Virus record (IMG/VR): IMGVR_UViG_3300028596_000066
Location: 1 to 24,216 of that record
DNA: 24,216 nt
Direction: 5' to 3' (one strand)
From: a virus
A model generated the notes under the pieces. The model was given only the letters and a program-made list of their open reading frames with translations, did no database searches and was not told the origin of the DNA. The translations under genes were made by a program, and so were the position numbers. Positions 12,547 through 19,988 of the stretch are shown here, piece by piece (positions within the stretch are counted from its first letter, which is position 1; each line of letters opens with the position of its first letter).

Positions 12547-13298
12547 CAGAACGTCACCCCCGCAATCTCGTTCTTGATCATGTTCACGGAGAACGACACC
12601 GTGGTGAAACCGCCCGTCGTGACCGTCACCGCGCGCACGTACCGGCGGATCGTCGCCGTGTTGCCCAGGGCGATGCGCTCCGACGCAGGCTCGGCAGTGA
12701 CCTGGGTGAAGGCGAAACTGGCGACGTCCGTGAAGCTGGAGTTGTCCGCCGAGTCCTGGATCTTGATGGTCACGTCCGTGCCACTGAAGTCCGTGACATG
12801 CAGGTACGCCTGGCCGCCGAAGGAAGCAGACGCCACCGTGTCGATCGACGTCCCGTTCGTGGCCGCCGTATCCGTGCGGATCCCGGCGGTCAGCTGCCGG
12901 CCCCACTCGATGCCGTAGCCGTTGGACTGCGCCGACACCCCGAACGTGAGCATGCCGTCGTCGCCGCGCTGCGGGTCGTAGTTGACCTGCTTCCCGACGA
13001 GGGACGCTGCCGGATCGCCGAGCGTGGTGCCGCGGCAGTAGGTGAGGATCACGTCCGTGCGGGGCAGCGCCGACAGCTTCTCGTGCAGCCCGCCGGTGAC
13101 GGCCACCGTGTTGAAGAAGGTCGTCATTTCGATCTGCCCGGACCGCAGGCCGCCCTGCCGCTCGTAGGCGGACTTGTTGATGCCGGTCATGTTCAGCAGA
13201 GCGGGGCCGCCGCTGATGTTGTTGAGCTGCTGGATGTCGCCGGACGCGTCGAACCCAGCCACGTACAGGTTGTCGCCCAACCCGCTGGATTTGGCCAC
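12546..13298 (-). CDS. Major tail tube protein, long paralogue (250 aa)
   Basis: This has the tail-tube layout: an N-terminal strand region (SGLGDNLYVAGFDASGDI), the TGINKSAYER and MTTFFN pieces shared with the shorter paralogue, and RGDDGMLTFGV near residue 113. Residues about 165-250 form an extra C-terminal beta domain (AYLHVTDFSGTDVTIKIQDS, TTVSFSVNMI), of the kind that often decorates the outside of phage tails. The start is GTG at 13298 with GGAGG upstream and a 1-nt overlap with the previous stop. It follows the terminator protein and precedes the chaperones, fitting the structural gene order of long-tailed phages. Confidence 0.87.
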   Translation of the reverse strand: MAKSSGLGDNLYVAGFDASGDIQQLNNISGGPALLNMTGINKSAYERQGGLRSGQIEMTTFFNTVAVTGGLHEKLSALPRTDVILTYCRGTTLGDPAASLVGKQVNYDPQRGDDGMLTFGVSAQSNGYGIEWGRQLTAGIRTDTAATNGTSIDTVASASFGGQAYLHVTDFSGTDVTIKIQDSADNSSFTDVASFAFTQVTAEPASERIALGNTATIRRYVRAVTVTTGGFTTVSFSVNMIKNEIAGVTF

Positions 13299-13756
13299 TA
13301 CGCCTCCTGGTCCCAGAGATCGTTCACGATGAGAGGAAGGGTGATCGTGAGCACGCGGTACTCGGCGCCGGACTCTGCGAGATAGCCCGCCCGCGCCGAC
13401 AGCGGATCGCCGTGCTGCCCCAGCAGGTCGACGTCACGCACCAAGCCATCGAGGGTGAAGTCACCGGAGTACGCGGCCATCAGCGCATCGAGGGCAGTCA
13501 TCAGGTCCGGGTCGATCGCGTCGGCCGGCTGCTGTACGAGGGAGGAGTACAGGCGCACGTACAGCGCGAGCCGGACCGTCGTCGAGTCGAGCCCCGAAGC
13601 GCCGCGCGCGGGCCCGATCTGCTCGACCCACACTGCCGCGGTGATCCCGGACGTGGGTGGGGACTTCGGCTCATGCCCGTTCACCTCGGCGAAGTGCCCG
13701 GACGCGAGCGCGTGGGACTCGACCGCGGACAGGATGGTACGGATGTCGAGGGCCAT
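13298..13756 (-). CDS. Tail terminator / tail completion protein (152 aa)
   Basis: The ATG at 13756 overlaps the previous stop as TGATG. The protein begins with an amphipathic helix (ALDIRTILSAVESHALASGHF) followed by a strand-rich part (ITAAVWVEQIGP, STTVRLALYVRLYSS) and a helix near residues 82-96 (DPDLMTALDALMAAY), a pattern usual for tail terminator proteins that form the ring between tail tube and neck. The position, immediately after the neck protein and before the tube protein, supports this. Sequence families here diverge strongly, so the assignment is by pattern and order rather than by motif. Confidence 0.78.
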   Translation of the reverse strand: MALDIRTILSAVESHALASGHFAEVNGHEPKSPPTSGITAAVWVEQIGPARGASGLDSTTVRLALYVRLYSSLVQQPADAIDPDLMTALDALMAAYSGDFTLDGLVRDVDLLGQHGDPLSARAGYLAESGAEYRVLTITLPLIVNDLWDQEA

Positions 13757-14157
13757 CAGAGCAGCCCCCTCGACCTGTAGCGGGCCAGCAGCTCCCGGGC
13801 GATCTGCGGCGCCTGACGGTCCAGGAGCGCCTTCGTGCGGCGGAACGTGAAGTAGCCGGGGAAGCGGGTGACCGGACTGTTGCGGGAGCCGGTGCCCTCC
13901 AGCCACGGCCCGTAGATCACACCACCGTCGTGCACCTGGTATCGGCCGCCCGACGTCCGGTCCACGCTGATCCGCGACTGGTAGTAGCCAGTCGGGTGAC
14001 GGAGCACCTGCCGCAGCCGCTGATGCACCAACTGCTCGCCACGCCGCGCCACCTGATACTCGGTGTCGTCCGCGTACCGAGGCAGCGCACGGGCAGCCCG
14101 CCCGTCCGTCCATGGGCCGCTGCTGTGGGAGTTGACGCGCACATCGAATCCAGGCAT
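13756..14157 (-). CDS. HK97 gp10-like neck / head closure protein (133 aa)
   Basis: It starts at ATG 14157, 3 nt after the adaptor stop. The protein is basic and begins PGFDVRVNSHSSGPW; it has a helix with ARRGEQLVHQRLRQVLRH and ends in a strongly charged C-terminal helix (FRRTKALLDRQAPQIARELL). Small basic proteins in this position usually join the head connector to the tail (HK97 gp10 or head-closure type). A 'YGPWLEGTGSRNSP' loop in the middle is common in actinophage versions, as I recall. No enzymatic motif is seen. Confidence 0.78.
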   Translation of the reverse strand: MPGFDVRVNSHSSGPWTDGRAARALPRYADDTEYQVARRGEQLVHQRLRQVLRHPTGYYQSRISVDRTSGGRYQVHDGGVIYGPWLEGTGSRNSPVTRFPGYFTFRRTKALLDRQAPQIARELLARYRSRGLL

Positions 14158-14160
14158 CCG

Positions 14161-15546
14161 CTACACCGCCCTCGTCCGGGCCTTGCGGCCGTGCGCGTTG
14201 TACGTGCGGGTACGCAGCCCTTCCAGGGAGAGCGTCTCGACGGACACGCTCTTGGAGCCGGAGGACGCCTTGCTGGTGCGGGCATAGCCGGCCTGCTCCT
14301 GGAGCAGCCGGTTCATGGCCTCGCCGATGACGAAGTCACGGACGAGGGCGGGCGGGTCCCAGCGCTGGATCGTCGTGCCGCCCGCGTGGGTGGCCGCCGT
14401 GGTGCCGAGCGCACCGCGGGTGACGGTGAGGGTGCGGGAGGCGTAGATGTCGACGCCAGCGGTGTGAGCGGCGAGGACGGACCCGTCCCAGGCGCGGATG
14501 ACGGTGAGCTGGTTGCCTGCGATGTCGACGATCAGCATGCGCTCGGACTCGATGAGGAGGACCTCGTCAACGGCGAAGGCGGTGCCGTCGGACACGGTGA
14601 GGGTGACCGAGTTGGCCTGCGCGGTCAGGCCGGAGCCACCGACGTTCTGCCCGGTGTCGGTCATCGCGCGCGCGGTGACGACCATCCGTTCCGAGTCCAC
14701 CCTGATCACCGAGCCGACCCCCAGGGCTGCGGCTGCCGCGCCGTTGACGTCCACGCCGGTCTCGGACGTGTCGAGCGCCTCAGCGAGCGCGCCTGCGGTG
14801 GTCTCGGTGTTGCGGTAGCCCCACAGGCCAGCAATCTGGACGTCGCGCTGGTAGGTGTCGCCGCCCCCGAAGGACGCGCTGGATCCGAGGTTGATCTCGA
14901 CGCGGTTGAACGGGGGGCCAAAGTTGACCGGCTCCAGGTTGTACTCGCCCTCGGCAAGGGCCGTGCCGCCGGAGGTGATCGCCGAGACCGAGATGAGTTC
15001 CTGGTCGTCGAGGCGCAGCACCCACGGGGTGGCGCCCTGGCGGGGCGGCCAGTCGAGGTACCTGGTGGCCTGCATGGGGAAGAACTTGCGGTGACACAGG
15101 GCCTCGACGTCGCGGGACGCGGAGGCGAGCGCGCGATCGATCTGTGCGCTGTTGCGGGCGGTGGGCTTCGAGTCCAGCGCCCGCTGGACATCGTCGCGGG
15201 TGGCGTACCAGACGCCGTCGGGGCTGGTGTTGGTGGCGTCGGCGGCGGCTGGCGCGGTGACGGTGACCGTCTCGGTGGCGGTGACCGGGCTGCCGGCTTC
15301 CAGGCCGGTCCACAGGGCGAGGTACAGGCCGGGGGTGAGTGTGCTGGTGGGTGTCCAGGCGTAGCCGTAGGAGCCGGTTCCGGGGTGGGTGACGCCGCTC
15401 GTGGTGGCGGCAAGGGCCGTGGCACCGGTGGCGACGGACGTGATGGTGATCGACGGGGTGGCATCGAGGTCTCCGAGGGTGCCGCCCTCGAAGTCGTAGA
15501 ACTGGGCGAGGAGGGCGACGGCCTGGCCTGCGATCACGGTCGTCAT
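14161..15546 (-). CDS. Head-tail adaptor with added beta domains (461 aa)
   Basis: Residues 1-98 are an Ig-like beta domain (VALLAQFYDFEGGTL, GTGSYGYAWTPTSTL). Residues 112-245 carry the connector part typical of gp6/gp15-like adaptors: YATRDDVQRAL, a helix DRALASASRDVEALCHRKFF and LDWPP. Residues 254-393 are a repeat region in which the unit 'ERM-x-V' followed by 'LTV-x-R-G' and a 'TAATHAGG'-like turn appears more than once (VDSERMVVTAR near 283-293, IESERMLIVDI near 332-342, LTVTRGALGTTAATHAGG at 373-390). The C-terminus is basic. Adaptors are normally 100-200 residues, so this is more than twice as long. The ATG at 15546 overlaps the previous stop as ATGA. Confidence 0.82.
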   Translation of the reverse strand: MTTVIAGQAVALLAQFYDFEGGTLGDLDATPSITITSVATGATALAATTSGVTHPGTGSYGYAWTPTSTLTPGLYLALWTGLEAGSPVTATETVTVTAPAAADATNTSPDGVWYATRDDVQRALDSKPTARNSAQIDRALASASRDVEALCHRKFFPMQATRYLDWPPRQGATPWVLRLDDQELISVSAITSGGTALAEGEYNLEPVNFGPPFNRVEINLGSSASFGGGDTYQRDVQIAGLWGYRNTETTAGALAEALDTSETGVDVNGAAAAALGVGSVIRVDSERMVVTARAMTDTGQNVGGSGLTAQANSVTLTVSDGTAFAVDEVLLIESERMLIVDIAGNQLTVIRAWDGSVLAAHTAGVDIYASRTLTVTRGALGTTAATHAGGTTIQRWDPPALVRDFVIGEAMNRLLQEQAGYARTSKASSGSKSVSVETLSLEGLRTRTYNAHGRKARTRAV

Positions 15547-16130
15547 GCGCTCGTCCCGTCCGTGATGAGGCCAAGGTTGGCCAGGGCGGTGATGAGCGAA
15601 CCGAGAGCGGCATTCCCGCCACGCGAGCCACTGACGGTCTGCTTCGCGACTGCGGTCGCACCGTGGAAGCCAAGCTTGTTGCCAGTGGCGTCGAGGGTGT
15701 GGACGGCGGCCGAGTCGGCGGTGTCAGCGAAGATCCAGGTGCCGCAGGCATGCGCCAGTTGGACGCCGGATTCGAGACGCAGGTAGGTGCGCTGGGTTCC
15801 GTCGAAGTTGGTACCGGAGAAGACGCTGAGGATCCAGTCCGATCCCGTGGCCTCGCAGTCGAGGCGCGAGCCGAGCGGCCGGAATCGGTAGCCCTTGTTC
15901 GTGCCGAGAACCGAGAAGTTGGCGTCATCGACGGTGACGGCCCCGGTGAAGGTGGCGCCAGCAAGCGCGGCAAGCAGCGCCACCAGTCCGTCGACGTAGC
16001 CCTTCGAGGCCGCGTTCAGCGCCTGGTCCGGAGAGGAGTCGGGCAGCGTCAGCTCACCCGTCATCACATCGCCCGCCCGGTTCACCTTGCGGGTGTCTCC
16101 GGTGGTGCTGGCGTATCCGACTGCCGTCAT
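15543..16130 (-). CDS. Fibre-like protein within the neck gene group (195 aa)
   Basis: The N-terminus has the hallmark of phage fibre shafts: GDVMTGELTLP followed by ALNAASKGYVDG (residues 20-48), as in many tail fibre repeats. Residues 55-150 are beta-rich (FTGAVTVDDANFSVLG, YLRLESGVQLAHACGTWIF), and the C-terminus has GNKLGFHGATAVAKQTV and ITALANLGLITDG, an ending I associate with fibre proteins of Streptomyces phages. The ATG at 16130 has a GGAGG site. It is unusual that the gene is located between head-associated and adaptor genes instead of near the tail hub. It could be a head or neck fibre. The fold is inferred from motifs alone. Confidence 0.8.
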   Translation of the reverse strand: MTAVGYASTTGDTRKVNRAGDVMTGELTLPDSSPDQALNAASKGYVDGLVALLAALAGATFTGAVTVDDANFSVLGTNKGYRFRPLGSRLDCEATGSDWILSVFSGTNFDGTQRTYLRLESGVQLAHACGTWIFADTADSAAVHTLDATGNKLGFHGATAVAKQTVSGSRGGNAALGSLITALANLGLITDGTSA

Positions 16131-16166
16131 CTGCCGTCCTCCTCTCTCGGTGCCGTCGTGGTGGTA

Positions 16167-16595
16167 CTACTGGTCAGCGGAGCTGGTCCCCGACGTGCCG
16201 GCCTCCTGGCCGCCATCCGTCGAAGCGGCAGAAGAGCTCTCCGTCTGGGCCTTCTTCGAGCGGCTGCCCGTCGTTCGGGCACGCTTCGGGCTCGGCGTCT
16301 CGCTCGGCTCGGGCTCGGGCGACGGCGTCTCGTCGGATGCTGAGGAGCTGCTCCCAGGCGATGCCTCCTCACCGCCCTCCTCGCTCGCGGGCTCCGGCCA
16401 CACGTCCGGGTCACCCTCGGTGGACCACGAGCCACCCACCACGGACGCGCCCGCCACACTGGGGCCGCCGTGCACGGTGATCTTCGGCATGAGTTCCTGT
16501 CCTTCCTCGACGTGCTCGCTGCTGCCGCACTGCGGGCACCGGGCTGCACCGACCGAGTACCGGGCGGTGCAGCCGGTGCAGACCCACAGCGCCAT
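16167..16595 (-). CDS. Zinc-ribbon protein with Ser/Glu-rich tail (142 aa)
   Basis: Residues 1-27 form a zinc ribbon: WVCTGCTARY then RCPQCGS, with Cys6, Cys9, Cys20 and Cys23. From residue 36 there is a second part beginning MPKITVHGGPSVAG, and residues 65-142 are a Ser/Glu/Pro/Thr-rich disordered tail with a short basic patch (PKRARTTGSRSKK). Proteins resembling the second part alone occur in Streptomyces phages next to capsid and connector genes, as I recall, so this may be a fusion. Met36 (codon at 16490) has AGGA upstream and could be an internal start. I chose ATG 16595, 1 nt after the previous stop. Function is unknown. Confidence 0.75.
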   Translation of the reverse strand: MALWVCTGCTARYSVGAARCPQCGSSEHVEEGQELMPKITVHGGPSVAGASVVGGSWSTEGDPDVWPEPASEEGGEEASPGSSSSASDETPSPEPEPSETPSPKRARTTGSRSKKAQTESSSAASTDGGQEAGTSGTSSADQ

Positions 16596-16596
16596 G

Positions 16597-17067
16597 TCAG
16601 GCCGCCGCCACCGCGGCACCGTTGTCCAGCGGGATGTACGTCAGATCCCACTTGACGCTGCCGGTGTTGGAGGCCGCGCAGTCCAGCAGGATGCTTCCGG
16701 GCTTGAGCACGATCGGCTGCGCCGGAACCTTGTTCGACGGCAGGAAGTTCAGCGCGTCCTGCATCGCCGTCGCCGGAGTCCCGGTGATCGAGTACATCGT
16801 TCCGACCGCGTCCGCCGTGATGTCGAGGACCGCGCACAGGTCCTGCGTTGCGCCCGCGTCGGTCGGGTCGAACGTGAGTTTGGTGTTGTCGGCCTGCGTC
16901 TGGATGACCGTGGTCACCTCGCCGATCAGGCTCGTGATGAGGACCTTGCCGCCGGACACCGTGAACAGCGTGCTGGTGCTCGTCTGCGGCAGCGCCGCGG
17001 TGGCGCGCTGCACCTTGACGCCGCACAGCAGGGAGCGAAGCTGGTCGCCCTGGATGAGAACGGACAT
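16597..17067 (-). CDS. Head-associated beta-rich protein (156 aa), unknown function
   Basis: The ATG at 17067 lies 2 nt after the previous stop. The product is rich in Thr, Ala and Val with alternating strands (STLFTVSGGKVLITSLIGEVTTVI, VGTMYSITGTP, SGSVKWDLTYIPLD-like ending). It has three cysteines, at about residues 15, 78 and 129, but no metal pattern. It lies between a probable decoration protein and the zinc-ribbon protein and is likely part of the capsid surface or of the neck. No recognised family. Confidence 0.75.
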   Translation of the reverse strand: MSVLIQGDQLRSLLCGVKVQRATAALPQTSTSTLFTVSGGKVLITSLIGEVTTVIQTQADNTKLTFDPTDAGATQDLCAVLDITADAVGTMYSITGTPATAMQDALNFLPSNKVPAQPIVLKPGSILLDCAASNTGSVKWDLTYIPLDNGAAVAAA

Positions 17068-17069
17068 GG

Positions 17070-17489
17070 TCAGGCCCCCACGATCGCCAGGTTGTCCGGC
17101 TTGCGGGACGTCGACAGGTCGTGGAGAACGGCGGTCACGAGACCCGCCGCGCCCGCCGAGACCTTCACGTAGCCCTTGCCGTCGGGCAGAGCGTCGCCGG
17201 ACACGTAGAACACGACCGTGCCGGAGGAGATGGTGACCGCGTTCGACGCTGACTGCGAGGCGGTGACCCATGCGGCCGAGCCGTTGGTCGCCGTGTTCGT
17301 CTGCTTCGTCGTGATGATGTTGCCGGGGGTCGCATACGACCCGGCGAAGGTGTCGGCGACGGTGATCGTGAACGTGTCGTTGCCGGTGCAGACGAACGAG
17401 ACACCGGCGCAGTCGCGGAGGGAGAGCCCAACGCCGGCCGCGATCGGCACGACGTTGAACTCGCGCCCGAGTCCTGCCATGGCTGCCAT
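17070..17489 (-). CDS. Probable capsid decoration protein (139 aa)
   Basis: This gene starts at ATG 17489, with AAGGA about 6 nt upstream; a second ATG in frame at 17480 is less likely. The protein is Ala/Thr/Val-rich and beta-predicted (EFNVVPIAAGVGLSLRDC, NDTFTITVADTFAGSYATP, GTVVFYVSGDALPDGKGYVKVSAGA). It is small, neutral and directly follows the major capsid gene behind a terminator-like hairpin. That position is typical of decoration or cement proteins that bind the capsid lattice. A role in the tail is less likely. The assignment is by position and composition, not by a known motif. Confidence 0.72.
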   Translation of the reverse strand: MAAMAGLGREFNVVPIAAGVGLSLRDCAGVSFVCTGNDTFTITVADTFAGSYATPGNIITTKQTNTATNGSAAWVTASQSASNAVTISSGTVVFYVSGDALPDGKGYVKVSAGAAGLVTAVLHDLSTSRKPDNLAIVGA

Positions 17490-17535
17490 GGATTGTTCCT
17501 TTCCAGGCGGGGTGTGAATGCCGCCCTGGGGTTGG

Positions 17536-17567
17536 CCCCGGCCCGGGGCGTTACTGCCGGGCCGGGG
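17536..17567 (-). terminator. Strong hairpin after the major capsid gene
   Basis: CCCCGGCCCGG (17536-17546) and CCGGGCCGGGG (17557-17567) are an exact 11-bp inverted repeat around a 10-nt loop. It begins 9 nt after the capsid stop codon and lies in the largest gap of the head gene run (86 nt between 17489 and 17576). No T-run follows. Since genes downstream must still be made, it would be a partial terminator or an mRNA-stabilising end that raises capsid mRNA over the downstream genes. Confidence 0.7.
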
Positions 17568-17575
17568 GTGGAACG

Positions 17576-18925
17576 TCAGGCGCGGGTGGCGACCTTGACG
17601 AACGGGGACAGGGTGTTGGAGCCCTTGCGGGGGGTGATCGCGTACTTGATCCACGGGGTGCCGTCGACGCGCTCGATCACGCGCATGGCCGTCTTGTCGT
17701 TGCCGAACTTGAACTCGGTCGACGTGGCCGACTGCATGGCCTGCCGGTCACCGATCAGGTAGTAGCCGAAGTCGACGAAGTTGATGTCACCCGCGGTACC
17801 CACGGACGAGACCTTCTCGGTCCACACGACCGGCCGGCCGAGGATCGTCACGGGCGGGGCGCCGGCGCCGTCACCGTTGCCGATCCACACCGCGCTGCCG
17901 CCGGTGCCCACGCTGAGGGCCATGGTGGCGAGCTCGGGGAAGGTGTCGATGTGCGCGACCCACACGGCGCGGCCGATCGACGCCGGCAGCATGCGGGAGT
18001 ACGCCTTGACGATGTTCTCCCACAGGATCGAGCCTGCGGCCTGGCCGGTCTCCTTCGGGACGGACACGGCGGCCGGGGCGTTGAGGAAGCCGAGGGGCTG
18101 GCCGACGCCGTTGCCCTCGGTGAAGGCGACGTCCTCGAACCAGGCGAGGGCCTCGGGGTAGGACTCGTTCATGAACTGGTCCAGGCTGATGATGCTGTCC
18201 TGGAAGAGCTCGTTGGGGATCTCGCTGTAGAGGGTGAGCTTCTTGGCCTGGAGCTCGATGCGGCCGAACGTCGGGCTGCTGTCGGTGAGGGTGCCGCCCT
18301 CCTCGGTCCAGTAGCCGACGATGCCGCCGTGCACCGACGACGCGTTCGACGTGTTGTCGATCATCGGGTACGGGACGGTGAGGGACTCCATCGGCACGAC
18401 CCGGGCGCGGGAGCGGACAACGGCCATCTCCAGGGCGACGCGCAGGAGTTCGGCGCGCAGCGTCTCCGGAATCAGGAACCCGCCGTCGGACGGCACGCTG
18501 CTGCCGAACGCGTTCTGGATCTTCTTGATGTCCGAGCGCGCAGCGAGCGACTCCTGCGTGTTCGCGCCCTGCCACGTCGCCGTGAGGTAGTCGCCCCAGT
18601 TGGCGAACTGCTTGTCGAGCGCGGCACCCGGAGCCTTCGGGTTGTAGTGCTTCGACCGGGCGACCGGCGGGGCGGTCGGGTCGAGGTTGAGGCGGTTGAT
18701 GTTGTTGAGGAGCTTGTCGTCGCGGAGGATGTCCGCGAACTGGCGCTGGGTCTCCTCCCGGATCTGCGCCTCGATGTTGGGGTCCTGCTTCTGCTGGCCC
18801 TTGGCGAAGTCGAGGATGAAGGACTCCAGGGTGTCCTTGTCCTTGACGATGTGCTTGAGCGTGGCGGTGTCGCCCAGAGCTTCCGCCAGTTCGTCGGCGT
18901 TCTGCGGGACGGTCGGTGTGGCCAC
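17576..18925 (-). CDS. Major capsid protein, HK97 fold (449 aa)
   Basis: The capsid domain begins near residue 125 with FGSSVPSDGGFLIPETLRAELL, the usual entry of HK97-like (Phage_capsid) proteins, followed by VVRSRARVVPM and YPMIDNTSN, then SEIPNELFQDS and the spine helix NESYPEALAWFEDVAFTEGN. It ends TPRKGSNTLSPFVKVATRA. Residues 1-115 are a charged helical N-terminal arm (delta domain, e.g. EALGDTATLKHIVKDKDTLE) that acts as an internal scaffold and is expected to be cut by the prohead protease. The start is GTG at 18925 with AAGGAGG upstream, the strongest ribosome-binding site in the window. It lies 10 nt after the protease gene. Confidence 0.95.
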   Translation of the reverse strand: MATPTVPQNADELAEALGDTATLKHIVKDKDTLESFILDFAKGQQKQDPNIEAQIREETQRQFADILRDDKLLNNINRLNLDPTAPPVARSKHYNPKAPGAALDKQFANWGDYLTATWQGANTQESLAARSDIKKIQNAFGSSVPSDGGFLIPETLRAELLRVALEMAVVRSRARVVPMESLTVPYPMIDNTSNASSVHGGIVGYWTEEGGTLTDSSPTFGRIELQAKKLTLYSEIPNELFQDSIISLDQFMNESYPEALAWFEDVAFTEGNGVGQPLGFLNAPAAVSVPKETGQAAGSILWENIVKAYSRMLPASIGRAVWVAHIDTFPELATMALSVGTGGSAVWIGNGDGAGAPPVTILGRPVVWTEKVSSVGTAGDINFVDFGYYLIGDRQAMQSATSTEFKFGNDKTAMRVIERVDGTPWIKYAITPRKGSNTLSPFVKVATRA

Positions 18926-18935
18926 TGTGCCTCCT

Positions 18936-19988
18936 TCAGGCTGCCGTCGCGCTGGACGACGTGTCGGGCTCGATCAGGTTGGAGACGAGCGCCGACCAGG
19001 CGTCGTCGGTGGTGAGGTGGGCGACGGCTGCCGTCCACGCGTCTGCGGGTTCGGCGGCGGGCTCGGGCTCGGGGGCCGGTTCTGGTGCGGGCTCGACGGG
19101 GGGCATCTCTGCAACCGGCTCGACGGGCGCCGGGGGTGTGGGCTCGGCGCGCTGCGCGACGGTCTTGCGGAGCATGTCGGCAAGCTGTTGGCCGAAGGTC
19201 TCGCCGAGGTTGAACGTGAGCGTCACCGGCTCGGGCTGCGCCTCAGGCTCCTCGCGGCGGGGACCGGTGTAGCCGTAGGCGGCGAGGTCGAAGGCGCGCG
19301 CCATGTCCGGCTGCTCCTCGTCCTCGTCCGGGGTGACTGGATCGGCGGCCTTCGGCGCCCGCACGGCCTCGTCCGCAAGCCCGTTGGCGACGGCGTCCTC
19401 GGGCAGGTACCAGGTCTCGGCACGCATCCGGGCCCGCCACTCGTCGCGCGTACCGCCGGCGCGAGAGGCATAGGCGTCGGCGATGTTGTCGCTGATGAGG
19501 TCGAGGAGTTCGGCCATCTCTTCCATGTCGGCGGCGTTGCCCATGCACAGGCCACTGGCGTCGTGGATCATGAGCATCGTGTTCGGGGCCATCTCGATCC
19601 GGTCCCCAGCCATCGCGATGACGGAGGCGATGGAGGCGGCGATCCCGTCGACCTGCACGGTCACGTTCGCGGGGTGGGAGCGAAGCGCGTTGGCGATCGC
19701 GATGCCCTCGAAAACGCTGCCACCGGGGCTGTTGATCCGCACCCGCAGATTCGGCGCCGTGACCCCGCGCAGGTCGGCAATGAACTGATCCGCGGTCGCG
19801 CCGTACCAGCCGCCGACCTCGTCGTACAGCATCACCTCGGCCTCATCCTGCGAGGCGGCGTTGGTGATGCGGTACCAGGAGCGGGCCTCGATACCCAGCT
19901 GCTCGCGCTGCTTCTCAGCCCGCTCGCGCTGGCTGGCCATGAGGGTGGCCGCCTTCCCGGGCAGCGCGATGCCCATCGTGCCCTTCAT
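18936..19988 (-). CDS. Prohead protease, ClpP-type, with Pro/Glu-rich tail (350 aa)
   Basis: Residues 45-210 are a ClpP/SppA-like serine protease fold: RINSPGGSVFEGIAIANAL (oxyanion-hole loop, 84-102), VDGIAASIASVIAMAG (nucleophile Ser119 likely), and MLMIHDASG with His142 as the base. The third catalytic residue cannot be fixed by eye. Residues 212-350 are acidic and proline-rich with many EP pairs, then a helical end (AVAHLTTDDAWSALVSNLIE). Such tails can serve as an internal scaffold; no separate scaffold gene is present. The enzyme matures the capsid by removing the N-terminal arm of the major capsid protein. The ATG at 19988 overlaps the previous stop as ATGA. Confidence 0.92.
   Translation of the reverse strand: MKGTMGIALPGKAATLMASQRERAEKQREQLGIEARSWYRITNAASQDEAEVMLYDEVGGWYGATADQFIADLRGVTAPNLRVRINSPGGSVFEGIAIANALRSHPANVTVQVDGIAASIASVIAMAGDRIEMAPNTMLMIHDASGLCMGNAADMEEMAELLDLISDNIADAYASRAGGTRDEWRARMRAETWYLPEDAVANGLADEAVRAPKAADPVTPDEDEEQPDMARAFDLAAYGYTGPRREEPEAQPEPVTLTFNLGETFGQQLADMLRKTVAQRAEPTPPAPVEPVAEMPPVEPAPEPAPEPEPAAEPADAWTAAVAHLTTDDAWSALVSNLIEPDTSSSATAA

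Noticed and set aside
13657-15786. A 709-codon plus-strand open frame
   Set aside because: It runs through the antisense of four linked neck genes that have good starts and couplings; the Gly/Val/Asp-rich product has no recognisable fold.
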